Source: Capsicum annuum (taxonomy: Eukaryota > Streptophyta > Magnoliopsida > Solanales > Solanaceae). From it: 64,000 nucleotides of DNA. The stretch covers positions 74,247,458 to 74,311,457 of the forward strand of contig NC_061122.1 of NCBI RefSeq assembly GCF_002878395.1. Direction: 5' to 3'. Shown here in pieces: positions 56,310-64,000 of this stretch. The notes beneath the pieces were generated by a model that ran no database searches, was not told the DNA's origin, and saw only the letters and a list, made by a program, of their open reading frames with translations. Numbering within the stretch: position 1 is the first letter of the stretch; the number at the start of each line of letters is the position of its first letter. Position numbers and translations under genes: made by a program.

Positions 56310-56942
56310 ACTTGGTACATATGTCTTCGTCGGTCTCCCAAGTGGCCTCCTCCACAGGTCAATTCTTTCACTAGACCTTCAAAAACTCAATCTCCATAGT
56401 CCACAATTTGTGGACATCTCTATCAAGAATGAATCTCAACGAACCTTGCAGTTACCAAAACCATGAAAATTCTTCAATGTAGATACTTAAAATACAGGCT
56501 GAACTCCCGACAAACTCAGAGGCAATGCAAATCTATGGGATACTATCTTCATATGTCAAAAATTCACAAATGGTCCAATATATCTCGAACTAAGCTAGCA
56601 TTTCTTCCCAAAATGCATGACGCCCTTCATAGTTAAAACCTTGAGCAACATTTTCTCACCCTACATAAAGTGTATGTCTCTCATTTTTTGATCTGAATAC
56701 TCCTTTTGCCTTCTTTAAGATACTACATGTTTTTCTTGAATGAATCTAACTTAGTAGACAACTTATTATGCGAATTCTCCCAAATGCTAGAGGTAAATTG
56801 AGTACCCCTACTCGAGATAATAAAAATTGGGACCCCATGAAATCATACAATCTTCTTATGACTTTGGATAACTTCGTTGCATTATAAGTCATCTAAGCTG
56901 AAAGTAAATTTGAAGACATATTAACCTATCCACAATAACTTC
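56310..56942 (-). pseudogene. Element Y integrase, downstream half
   Basis: Minus strand, from 56942 leftwards: EVIVDRL (56935-56915), a degraded stretch where the second catalytic strand would be, WENSHNKLSTKLD (about 56785-56745), then a gap (deletion) to KMLLKVLTMKGVMHFGKK (56660-56610), SSRYIGPF, and EEATWETDEDI near 56355-56320. These are gypsy integrase core, C-terminal and chromodomain-tail motifs. The upstream half lies at 63765-64000, separated by the Athila-like insertion. Confidence 0.78.
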
Positions 56943-58264
56943 TATTGCTAAAATTACACCTCCATGAAATTATAAAGTGGTCGCTTGTAAAATATAGAAC
57001 CAAACAGGTTCGGTTGATCCAACGAGGAATAAATTTGAAATCTATCATGAGCTTGCTAATGTAATTGGAAACTGCAAATATTAAATAGTGTTTGTTTTGT
57101 AAACATAAGTGTAATAGTAACAACACTGGGCAACTAGGATTGTTATTAATATGGGACGGACACTACAATTGTATTCCCCCTGATCTCATAATTCCATAGA
57201 CTATTTATGCTTGTCAAACTATCTCGATACCGTGCATGTAAAATCTAACAAGCTATGTTTCACCTAATTATCTCTCGACCTTGGTTTGGGTGAATTTCAC
57301 TCACATGCTCTAGGTCTCAGGGGGCCGCATTACTAACTCTAGTTCTTGATCTCAAATTAACTATTACCTCTCGGTCTCAAGTTAATTTTATGAAGGATGA
57401 TAGCTTTAAATTACAATTGTGATTCCTTTTTACTAGTAAAATAAAAGAAATTTCAATACATGCAAGAACATCCATTTCGAATGAGTTTTCTCTAAAGATT
57501 CTTTATTAATCTATCAGGGTTCCCACAACCCTTGTTATGGGGTTTAGCGAATCATGATTGTAAGAACACATAGACTTCATAGAGTAAAACATACGGATGA
57601 ACTTATGAAGGATAATAATGAAAACCTAAAATCTCAAATAAATTTTAAACCTTTAAATCCAACAACAACAACTCCAAGATCAGTAATGTATCTAAGAGCT
57701 CAAAACAATGTATAAAGTGCGTAAACATTAAGAGCTCAAAACAATGTATAAAGTGCGTAAACTATTGTAAAAGAGTCCCAAAAATCATAAAATCCTCTAG
57801 GAGTATTAAGATATAAAGAATAAAACATATCCTAAACTGTGTAGGGAAGTTGGGTCGTCCCTAACCTATCACCCATAGGTTAGGTTGTAGGTACAATCTA
57901 CCTCTCATAGGTAGGATCGTAGAAATTAAAATTATCTTACATCTTAAGACTCTCAACCTACTGCCTATAGGTAGGGTCATGGGTACAACCTAATGGACCG
58001 TAGGTAGGAAGTAGGTTGGTGAATGAACTTTAAATATTCAAAATCTCAACCAACCTCCCATATTTAGGGTCATAGGTATATCCTAGTAGCCCATAGGTAC
58101 GGTCACATTTTCAAAAACACTTCATCTCTTTTTCTCAGTCTTTGCTCCGAACGCTATTTTCCTAAAAATTCAATACAAACACACATCATATCCAAAAATA
58201 TACCTTAGTGCTTGCATATTCCTTATTTTAGGCATTGAAAGTGCCATGAAACCATGGGACATCA
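56943..58264 (-). repeat. 3' LTR of Athila-like element
   Basis: About 1.32 kb, matching 62389-63764 throughout (for example aatctaacaag, ggttcccacaacc, gaaaccatgg). A perfect 36-bp tandem duplication (57693-57764) is present only in this copy. The stretch 57850-58110 is full of short inverted words such as ctataggta and gtaggtt. Its outer end (tattgctaaaattacacc) has lost the terminal TG seen at 62389. The frame 56926-57126 overlaps the LTR end and is not a gene. Confidence 0.85.
57693..57764. repeat. 36-bp tandem duplication
   Basis: taagagctcaaaacaatg begins at 57693 and again at 57729, each followed by tataaagtgcgtaaac. The copies look identical over about 35 bp. Absent from the sister LTR, so it arose after insertion. 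Confidence 0.92.
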
Positions 58265-58284
58265 ACACACTCAACATAGAATAT

Positions 58285-58302
58285 TTGCATGTCCTCAAGC
58301 AA
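58285..58302 (-). other. Pre-PPT hairpin of Athila-like element
   Basis: The minus strand reads TTGCTTGAGGACATGCAA: outer stem TTGC/GCAA with a partly mismatched inner stem around GAGGAC. It is followed on the minus strand by a short purine/GT stretch and the 3' LTR. Position and GAGGAC core parallel CATTCGAGGACGAATG in element 1. Confidence 0.6.
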
Positions 58303-58907
58303 CTAACACATAACAGAAAAACACGGGGCTTAACTAAATGAAACTGAAGGAACCTATGATAATCAACTCATTTTAGCTCAAATTTTTTACCACCTCCTAA
58401 TCAAAACTTTCAGAAAACTGTAAGAACCATGTAGCACAATAGTAGGACATAACATGAATTAGGTGATGGTTTTATATTAGCAACAAACAACCAAACATAT
58501 ATGCCATATGACATTCCCTAAACACATAAGTGGTTAACAATACAATCCATGTACCCTCACTGTAATAAATCTCAACTCACGCAATATCATAATGCCTTTC
58601 AATGCAGAGACAACACCAAGGGCTCACGTTCTCAAAAAAATTTCAAATAATATGCTTAAAATACCATAGGATTTCTCTTATTTTCTATAACTTAGTTCTT
58701 TAGACAGTTGGACTGGGATCACTATATGACATTTCTAGGCTTGTAATGTAGGCTTTGAGGCAAGTATGGTACATACAAAAAGTAATTTTTGACCCTTCTT
58801 GACGCTACACTTACATTATTGGCTCTACTTCTTAACCATGCTTCTTTATTCTCCCTTCCTCTATTGCTTATTTAGATTGGGTGTGGTTTCCTTCATCCTT
58901 AGCTTTT

Positions 58908-58962
58908 ATTCGCTTTTTTTTCTCTTATTTTTCTTTTTTTTTCTTTTTTTTCTTTTTCACAC
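58908..58962 (+). repeat. T-rich low-complexity run
   Basis: Runs of T with interspersed C (ttttttttctcttatttttc and similar). It explains the Phe-rich frames on the plus strand; no gene. Confidence 0.9.
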
Positions 58963-59867
58963 TTTTATACCACACCAAACCTAATTTCTTTTTTTTATTC
59001 AATACCCTTCTTCATACACATTTTCAACTATACACCCCTATGATAGCCATCCTCAACTTAGGTGATTTTCCTAAGTTGAGGTACACAGTGTCCATGGAGA
59101 GATCAGGGCCAAAATAGGTTAATTGTAACTAAATGGGAATGTGAAATGGTTAAAAAAACAAAATAGGTCAATATAGGCTAAAATTAGGGATTTCAGGGCT
59201 ACTAATTCTTATTTGGTCAGTTTTTTAGTCTAAGAGTGGAATTATTCAAATATGACCTATGATCTTGTCCCAACCAACTAATCTAAAACATAGGCAAGAC
59301 TAATAAGGCAAGTTCTCGATTAAATATACAAAGTAAACTAGGTAAATACCTTACACACATGGCATAGGGTTATATAACAAACTACTACCTATCCAGTTCA
59401 TGCAATACTAACCTATGATTATTTTGTCTCTAATACTAATGTCATAGCAAGATTCAACAATGGTCACAAGATATATTCATAACACACAATTCACAATTTT
59501 TTTGAGGGGTATCATTTTTCAAAAATACATAAAACACAAAAATTAGACTGCACTGAGGTTTTTCATTTTTCTACTAGTCAAACAAAACAAAACATAAAAT
59601 ATATCATGGACCATACAATATCCTAAACATGCCAGCTCAACTATGATAACACACTTAGGGGAAAAGAGACGAGACAACAAAAACCCAAAGAGTACATGTA
59701 GACCCACAAGTAGCCTTGCCCCATCAAATAATCAAGCATTGTCCCTAATGCATATGGAAACCTTAAAGAAAGATAGTTAGGAACATACTCATGGAACCTT
59801 AGGTGTGTAGATCTGACATCAATCACAAATAGCATAAATTATCACAAATGCAGAAATAACAAGACAT

Positions 59868-59885
59868 CTTGGGTTGCCTCCCAAG
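59868..59885. other. Conserved hairpin CTTGGG-TTGCCT-CCCAAG
   Basis: Perfect 6-bp stem with a 6-nt loop, inside the block 'tgggttgcctcccaagtagc' followed by 'gcctaatttagcatcatggc'. I recognise this block as one of the best conserved non-coding pieces of plant Athila/Tat-type repeats. It sits directly downstream of the protease frame on the minus strand. Function unknown to me. Confidence 0.65.
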
Positions 59886-59930
59886 TAGCGCCTAATTTAG
59901 CATCATGGCACGACGTGTGACCTTATTTAC

Positions 59931-60430
59931 TTAGACTTCATCAAGGTAGCCGTAAGGTTTGCCTCTAAGTTCATCAAGACTTTTTATTGCAAAAAATACC
60001 CTTATGTCAATTGGCTGCTTCATAGTTCTGCAAACATTGAATAAGATTTCCTTATTATTTAGCCTGAACTTAAGATCACATATTTCCATATCAACTACTG
60101 CTCTACCCATGGCCAAAAAGGATCTCCTGAAAATTATAGGCTTCTAAAAATCAACCTCACAATACAAGACGACAAAGTTGGCCAAAAAGATAAAGTAGTC
60201 CACTTTGACTAAAACATAAAAAGATATGCCCATGGGATTTTTTATCATATGATTTTCCATTAATAACCGCATCGTTCAAGGTTCGGTGGGCCCAATTATT
60301 TGAACACTTCCAGCAACATTAAGTTAATCCTTGAACCCAAGTCATATAAAGAACGGTCAAATCTATATGACCCAATAGCACAAGGAATAGTGAAATCTCT
60401 AGGATCACCTTTTTTTACACAAGAGGTGGA
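59931..60430 (-). pseudogene. Athila-like aspartic protease
   Basis: Minus strand from 60430: GDPRDFTIPCAIGSYRF, then SLYDLGSRINLM (about 60365-60330), carrying the D-L-G form of the active site that Athila/Tat proteases use. After frame changes the open part 60116-59931 (MAMGRAVVDMEICDLKFR, then NKEILFNVC) covers the C-terminal strands. Stops between the two parts make it non-functional. It would mature the Gag polyprotein. Confidence 0.82.
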
Positions 60431-60959
60431 GAAATAATTACCCTAAAAATATGAAAATAACCGACATCCTCATAACTAAAATTTCTCTTCCTTATCACCA
60501 AATCCTTCATAAATTTTTCTTGGCTAGACACCTATTCTAGAGTTTCAAGAAGAGGGATGTTCATAGTCAACTCCTTCAACATAGAAATAAACTTCTTACT
60601 TTTCCCTTCCTTGGATTTTTTCTTTAACCTTTGCGGAAATAGTGGATGAGATTGGGTAATAGGATTTAGTATTGGTGCGACCTCTTTACCCTTTTATTTG
60701 TTTGCTATTTTTTTCTGCAGGTGTAGGATTTAGAGATGCCTCATTATTCATCTTTAATATTTCAATTTCATCCTTCTTTGCATCGTCAATGTCTATTAGG
60801 TCATTTCTCACATAATCTATAGGCATGTGCGGATCAATAGTATCCTTACCACTCTAAGTGGTGAGAGCTAGGTAGTGACTATTGTTCTTTGGATTCTAAA
60901 GGGTATTGTTAGGAAGAGTGCTGGTTAACGCTGATTTAATGTAGTCGACATCTATACAA
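60431..60959 (-). other. Gag-protease linker of Athila-like element
   Basis: Minus-strand sequence between Gag and protease, rich in Lys/Glu codons when read through and full of stops. No domain is recognised, but position and composition fit the low-complexity linker of Athila/Tat polyproteins. Confidence 0.5.
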
Positions 60960-62060
60960 ATTGTTAATCAAGATTCTTAATATCCTTAAGGCAACTTTCT
61001 TGGCTCTCTAAACCCTTAACTATCCTAGCAAGCAATGCTTGCATTCTCAAGTCAACTTCACACTTTCCTAGTAGAACCTAAAGACCGCTCTTCTCCTTAT
61101 TATAATCCTTTTCCTCCAGTCATCTTTTCAGTCTCTACTTCTATCCTTATACCTATATTTATAGTCATTTTGACCTTGATTACCTTGCCTCAATTTTAAA
61201 GTTTCTTGATTAGACCTTTGGCCCTTATGTTAAGAACCCGCCAACACTCTATCAAGGTACTTTCTTCCTCCTCAGAATCAGACTTATCATGTCTAGAAGA
61301 TTTATGTCATGCTCCTATTGTATTCACCTTATCTGCTATAATAGCCATAAATTTTTTAGGAAGTAACCCAATCTCAGTCCTCAACTGTGCTATCTCTTAA
61401 GCCATTATCTTATCTAGGGATCTCTGCTCGTTGGAAGAACCAATAGCATAAGTATCAACTGACTAGTCTTCCTCTCGAGTATACGACCCTCGGTTGGATC
61501 TACTTATTCAATCTAAGATATATAAAGCCTGGTCCCATCAAACACTCATTAAAGCCCCACATGTAATAGTATCAGCCACAACCTTTGTATTTGCATTCAA
61601 GGCTCTGTCAAATATCTCCAACAAGTTCCAGTGCTTCTGTTATTTGGAACATTCATCAGCTTCTTCTTTAATAGATCTTATATTTTAATAGTTGTATGCT
61701 AAAAAGAAAGAAAAATTAGTCTATGAATTGTATTCACAACTCGTTCCTAATGGTAATAAGCCTACGAGGTAGCTTTCCTAACCATCATATCGTTTTTCTT
61801 GTAAGAGAGAATGGAATAACCTAAGTCTAGAGCTTCCTGACTCACCCCCAAAAGATTGTAAGTGCAAATCCCCACAAAGTTCATAAGGTGCATGTTTGGA
61901 TCATTAGTCAGCAAACCAATAAATACTCCCTTAAAATTTAGCAGCTCAAATATTCTGCTCGTAATATTGAATTTTGTCGCTTGGGAAAATTCTAGAGGAA
62001 TGATATCATATGTATCGATTGGTTCTACATACCCCAGATCTTCTTCTAGATCATCATAAA
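60960..62060 (-). pseudogene. Athila-like gag
   Basis: Minus strand from about 62060: DDLEEDLGYVEPIDTYD, then FELLNFKGVFIGLLTNDPNM (61940-61885), HLMNFVGICTYNLLGVSQEA, LDLGYSILSYKKND (about 61820-61785), and in other frames SIKEEADECS (61680-61650), LLEIFDRALNANTKVVADT (61635-61580) and EIAQLRTEIGLLPKKFMAII (61400-61345). The order and spacing match the large Gag of Athila/Tat elements. No in-frame ATG is seen, and several stops occur. The gag start is part of a 208-bp tandem duplication. Confidence 0.82.
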
Positions 62061-62097
62061 ATAAAAAATATTAATGAAAAGACAGGAGTAAAACTCT

Positions 62098-62171
62098 GTC
62101 ATTGTAGTACAGTGGTAAGTAATATCGCTTATCATGAGAGTTACCTATGTTCGATCCCCAGTAACGGTGCA
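62098..62171 (+). repeat. tRNA-Asp-like sequence, copy 1 (decayed)
   Basis: Starts gtcattgtagtacagtggta and ends gttcgatccccagtaacggt-gc, aligning over its whole length with plant tRNA-Asp. The anticodon place reads ATC, and the anticodon stem no longer pairs. It is a duplicate of copy 2 and not an active tRNA gene. Confidence 0.85.
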
Positions 62172-62305
62172 AAAATTTAATGTCACCTCTAAGAAAATTC
62201 TAGAGGAATGATAGCACGTGTCTCGATTGGTTCTACATACCCCAGATCTTCTTCTATATCATCATAAAATAAAAAATATTGATGAAATGGCAGGAGTTAA
62301 ACTCT

Positions 62306-62380
62306 GTCATTGTAGTACAGTGGTAAGTAATATCGCCTAACACGAGGGTTACCCAGGTTCGATCCCCAGTAACGGTGCCA
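62306..62380 (+). repeat. tRNA-Asp-like sequence with CCA, copy 2 (contains the PBS)
   Basis: 75 bp colinear with a complete mature tRNA-Asp: acceptor gtcattg...cagtaacg-g.g, T-loop box gttcgatcc, D-arm agtggtaagt, and a terminal CCA that plant tRNA genes do not encode. The anticodon place reads AAC and not GTC, and stem pairs are lost. On the minus strand its 3' 18 bases (TGGCACCGTTACTGGGGA, 62380-62363) form the element's PBS, 8 bp from the LTR end. The extension to the full tRNA length is unusual for a PBS. Confidence 0.88.
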
Positions 62381-62388
62381 AAATTAAA

Positions 62389-63764
62389 TGTCACCTTAAT
62401 TACACCTCTAAGAAAGTATAAATCTATTATTTGTCAAAGATAAAACTCAAAAAGTTTGGGGCAATTCCACAAGGAATAGGTTAAAAATCTATCACGATCT
62501 TGCTAATGTAATTTTAAATTGCATAAAGAAAATGGATTTTTTTGTAAAAGTAATTGTAACAGTAACAACGCTGGGTAATTAGGGTTGTTAGCAATATTAG
62601 ATGATCAGTAGGATAATTCCCCTTGATTAAATAACTCTATAGTCTGTTCGTGCTTACAAAACTATCTTGTTGTCTTGCATGCAAAATCTAACAAGTTATG
62701 TATCACCCAACCATTTCTTGACTTTGGTTTGGGTTAATTTTACTTATTTTCTATTCGTCTTAGTGTGTCGCATTACTAACCCTTGTCCTTGATCTTAGAT
62801 GACCATCTCTTCTTAGTCTCAAGTTAATTAGATGAGGGTTGATAGCTTTAAATTACTTTTGTGATTTCTTTTTCGTATTCTCTCTCTCTCTCTTGAGTAA
62901 GTACCAAATATAGGTGAGTTCCTAATGTTTGAAACCATCAAGAAAGAAATCAAAACAAAGAAAACCCCAATACATGCAACAATACCAATTTAGAATAACA
63001 TTTAACTAAAGCTGCTTAATTAATCCATTAAGGTTCCCACAACCCTAGTTATGGGGTTTAGTTGCTCATGATTGTAAGAACACACATAAATTTTATAGGT
63101 GAAAGAATAAGGATGACCTTACAAAGACTAATAATAAAAACTTAAAATCTCAAATTGATTCTAACCCTTATAAACCAAGAACAATAATTGCAAGATCAAT
63201 AATGCATCTCGGAGTTTAAAATAATGTTAAATGTGTATAAATTGTATAAAATATTGTAAAAGATTCCCCAAAACAAATAAAACCCTCTAGGGTTATTTAT
63301 AGATAAAAAATAAAACCTATCTTATATAGTGTAGGAAAGCTGGGTTGGCTCCAACCTACACCTCGTAGGATGGGTCATAGGTACAACCTACCGCCTGTTG
63401 GTGGGGTCATAAATTAGAATCAACTTGCAATCTTTAGAATCTCAACCTACATCCTATAGGTAGGGTCATATGTGGAACCTACTGGCCTATAGGTAGGGTT
63501 GTAGGTCGTAGAATTAGCATCAAATCATTAGAATCTCAACTTATTGCCCGTAAGTGGGGTTGTAGGTACAACCTACTGACCTGTAGGTAGGTTCCAAGGT
63601 TGCATTTTCAGCGACACTTCATCCCTTTGTATTAGTATTTACTCCAAACCCTATTTTACTAAAAAAATCAACACAAATACATACTATATCTCGTAAGAAT
63701 GCTAATTACTTGCATTACTTCCTTATTTTAAGTATCAAAAGTGCCATGAAACCATGGCCCATCA
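62389..63764 (-). repeat. 5' LTR of Athila-like element
   Basis: About 1.38 kb; on the minus strand it begins TGATGGGCCATGG (63764) and ends ...AAGGTGACA (62389). It matches the 3' LTR at 56943-58264. Short inverted words (ctacc.cctataggtaggg) recur at 63340-63600. A (TC)n patch lies at 62880-62893. No coding content. Confidence 0.87.
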
Positions 63765-64000
63765 AAAACCCATATAGAATCATATTTCCTCAAATTCTTG
63801 GGAAGAAACAATGAAATCCATAGCTATAATCTTCCATTTCTATTCAATAATGGGCATCTTTTGAAGAGTACCACAAAGTTTCTAATACTCGTACATTATC
63901 TACTAACAACTCTGTCATCTAGCAATAAAATCAACTATGCCTTACTTCATCTAATCCTACCGGTAATACTACCTTAAATCACAATATATTTTGGTCGCAC
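63765..64000 (-). pseudogene. Element Y integrase, upstream half (runs off window)
   Basis: Minus strand: MPIIE.KWKIIAMDFIVSS (about 63860-63800) matches the gypsy integrase segment leading to the first catalytic Asp (M-D-F), followed by a degraded stretch to FYMG at 63768. The next residues (V-I-V-D-R-L) are found at 56935-56915, beyond the Athila-like insertion. Stops are present. The gene continues past the right end of the window. Confidence 0.75.

Larger units (their letters stand above)
58265..59930 (-). other. Non-coding 3' region of Athila-like element
   Basis: About 1.7 kb where RT-integrase would be expected after protease, yet no pol motif is found. It contains a T-rich run on the plus strand (58908-58962), an inverted-repeat hairpin CTTGGG-TTGCCT-CCCAAG (59868-59885) within a block I recognise as widely conserved in plant Athila/Tat-type repeats, and near the LTR a pre-PPT hairpin (58285-58302). 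Frames 58799-58984, 58881-59117 and 59641-59835 are compositional and not gene-like. Confidence 0.7.
61986..62401 (-). repeat. 208-bp tandem duplication of PBS, leader and gag start
   Basis: Units 61986-62193 and 62194-62401 each contain the end of the LTR (about 20 bp in unit 1), the tRNA-Asp-like block, the leader and the first gag codons. Landmarks repeat exactly 208 bp apart (gtcattgtag at 62098 and 62306; attctagaggaatgata at 61989 and 62197). Unit 1 differs from unit 2 mostly by C-to-T and G-to-A changes. Confidence 0.92.
56943..63764 (-). mobile_element. Athila/Tat-like gypsy element, pol-less
   Basis: Minus-strand element of about 6.8 kb: 5' LTR 63764-62389, tRNA-Asp-type PBS, gag (about 62060-60960), aspartic protease (60430-59931), a long non-coding 3' part (59930-58265) and 3' LTR 58264-56943. 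RT, RNase H and integrase are missing, so it depends on relatives or is internally deleted. LTR starts agree (minus strand TGATG..CCATGGTTTCATGGC). It splits the integrase gene of element Y. Flanking 5-mers do not match, but the split pol gene supports insertion. Lineage call is from the Gag, protease and PBS type. Confidence 0.85.

Noticed and set aside
58799..59117. Phe/Leu-rich membrane-like frames
   Set aside because: They arise from a T-rich low-complexity run in the non-coding part of the Athila-like element.
61206..62059. Plus-strand frames of about 64 residues
   Set aside because: They are antisense to the degenerate minus-strand gag.
62306..62380. Functional tRNA-Asp gene
   Set aside because: The anticodon position reads AAC, the anticodon stem is unpaired, CCA is encoded, and the block sits at the PBS of a retrotransposon. 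It is a primer-derived sequence.

Overview
This 64-kb window looks like repeat-rich nuclear DNA from a plant of the nightshade family (Solanaceae). The LTR types, the Ty3/gypsy pol genes and the RTE-like LINE tail resemble those of pepper, tomato and potato; a large, repeat-filled genome such as Capsicum is my best guess, but the species is an inference. I found no host protein-coding gene, rRNA, functional tRNA or CRISPR array. Almost everything recognisable is a nested and decayed retrotransposon, and every coding remnant carries stops, frameshifts or deletions.

Layout. 1-2.0 kb: minus-strand LTR remnant ending in a TC/TA microsatellite. 2.0-8.46 kb: AT-rich DNA with two LTR pieces (3.8-5.0 kb), a degenerate ~173-bp tandem array and no genes. 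8.46-9.28 kb: 3' end of an RTE-type LINE (minus). 9.55-16.64 kb: two minus-strand gypsy internal regions flanking a single shared LTR (11375-13949). 16646-28690: element 1, a plus-strand chromovirus-like gypsy element with a nested solo LTR (17311-19683) flanked by a perfect 5-bp duplication. 28691-37845: a minus-strand LTR (LTR-D) split by element 2 (29325-36968), a relative of element 1 with a better preserved RT. 37846-39972: another minus-strand LTR-X. 39973-55.5 kb: remnant of element W, in which a solo LTR-X interrupts gag and an apparently non-autonomous element C interrupts that LTR. Part of this stack is tandemly duplicated (7.1-kb unit). 55.7-64.0 kb: minus-strand gypsy element Y whose integrase is split by an Athila/Tat-like element (56943-63764) that carries duplicated, complete tRNA-Asp-like sequences at its primer binding site.

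How the parts relate. The sequence reads as a record of successive insertions (W, then X, then C, then duplication, then solo-LTR formation; Y, then Athila-like; LTR-D, then element 2; minus pol, then element 1, then solo LTR). Plus-strand elements use an initiator-tRNA-Met-type primer site; the Athila-like one uses tRNA-Asp. Three patterns deserve a second look: the complete mature-tRNA-like PBS; a possible leader intron whose donor lies in the LTR and whose acceptor lies just before gag; and a GAGGAC-centred hairpin before the polypurine tract in unrelated element families. All calls come from reading the sequence and recognising families by eye. Boundaries without a stated TG/CA end or target duplication are approximate.
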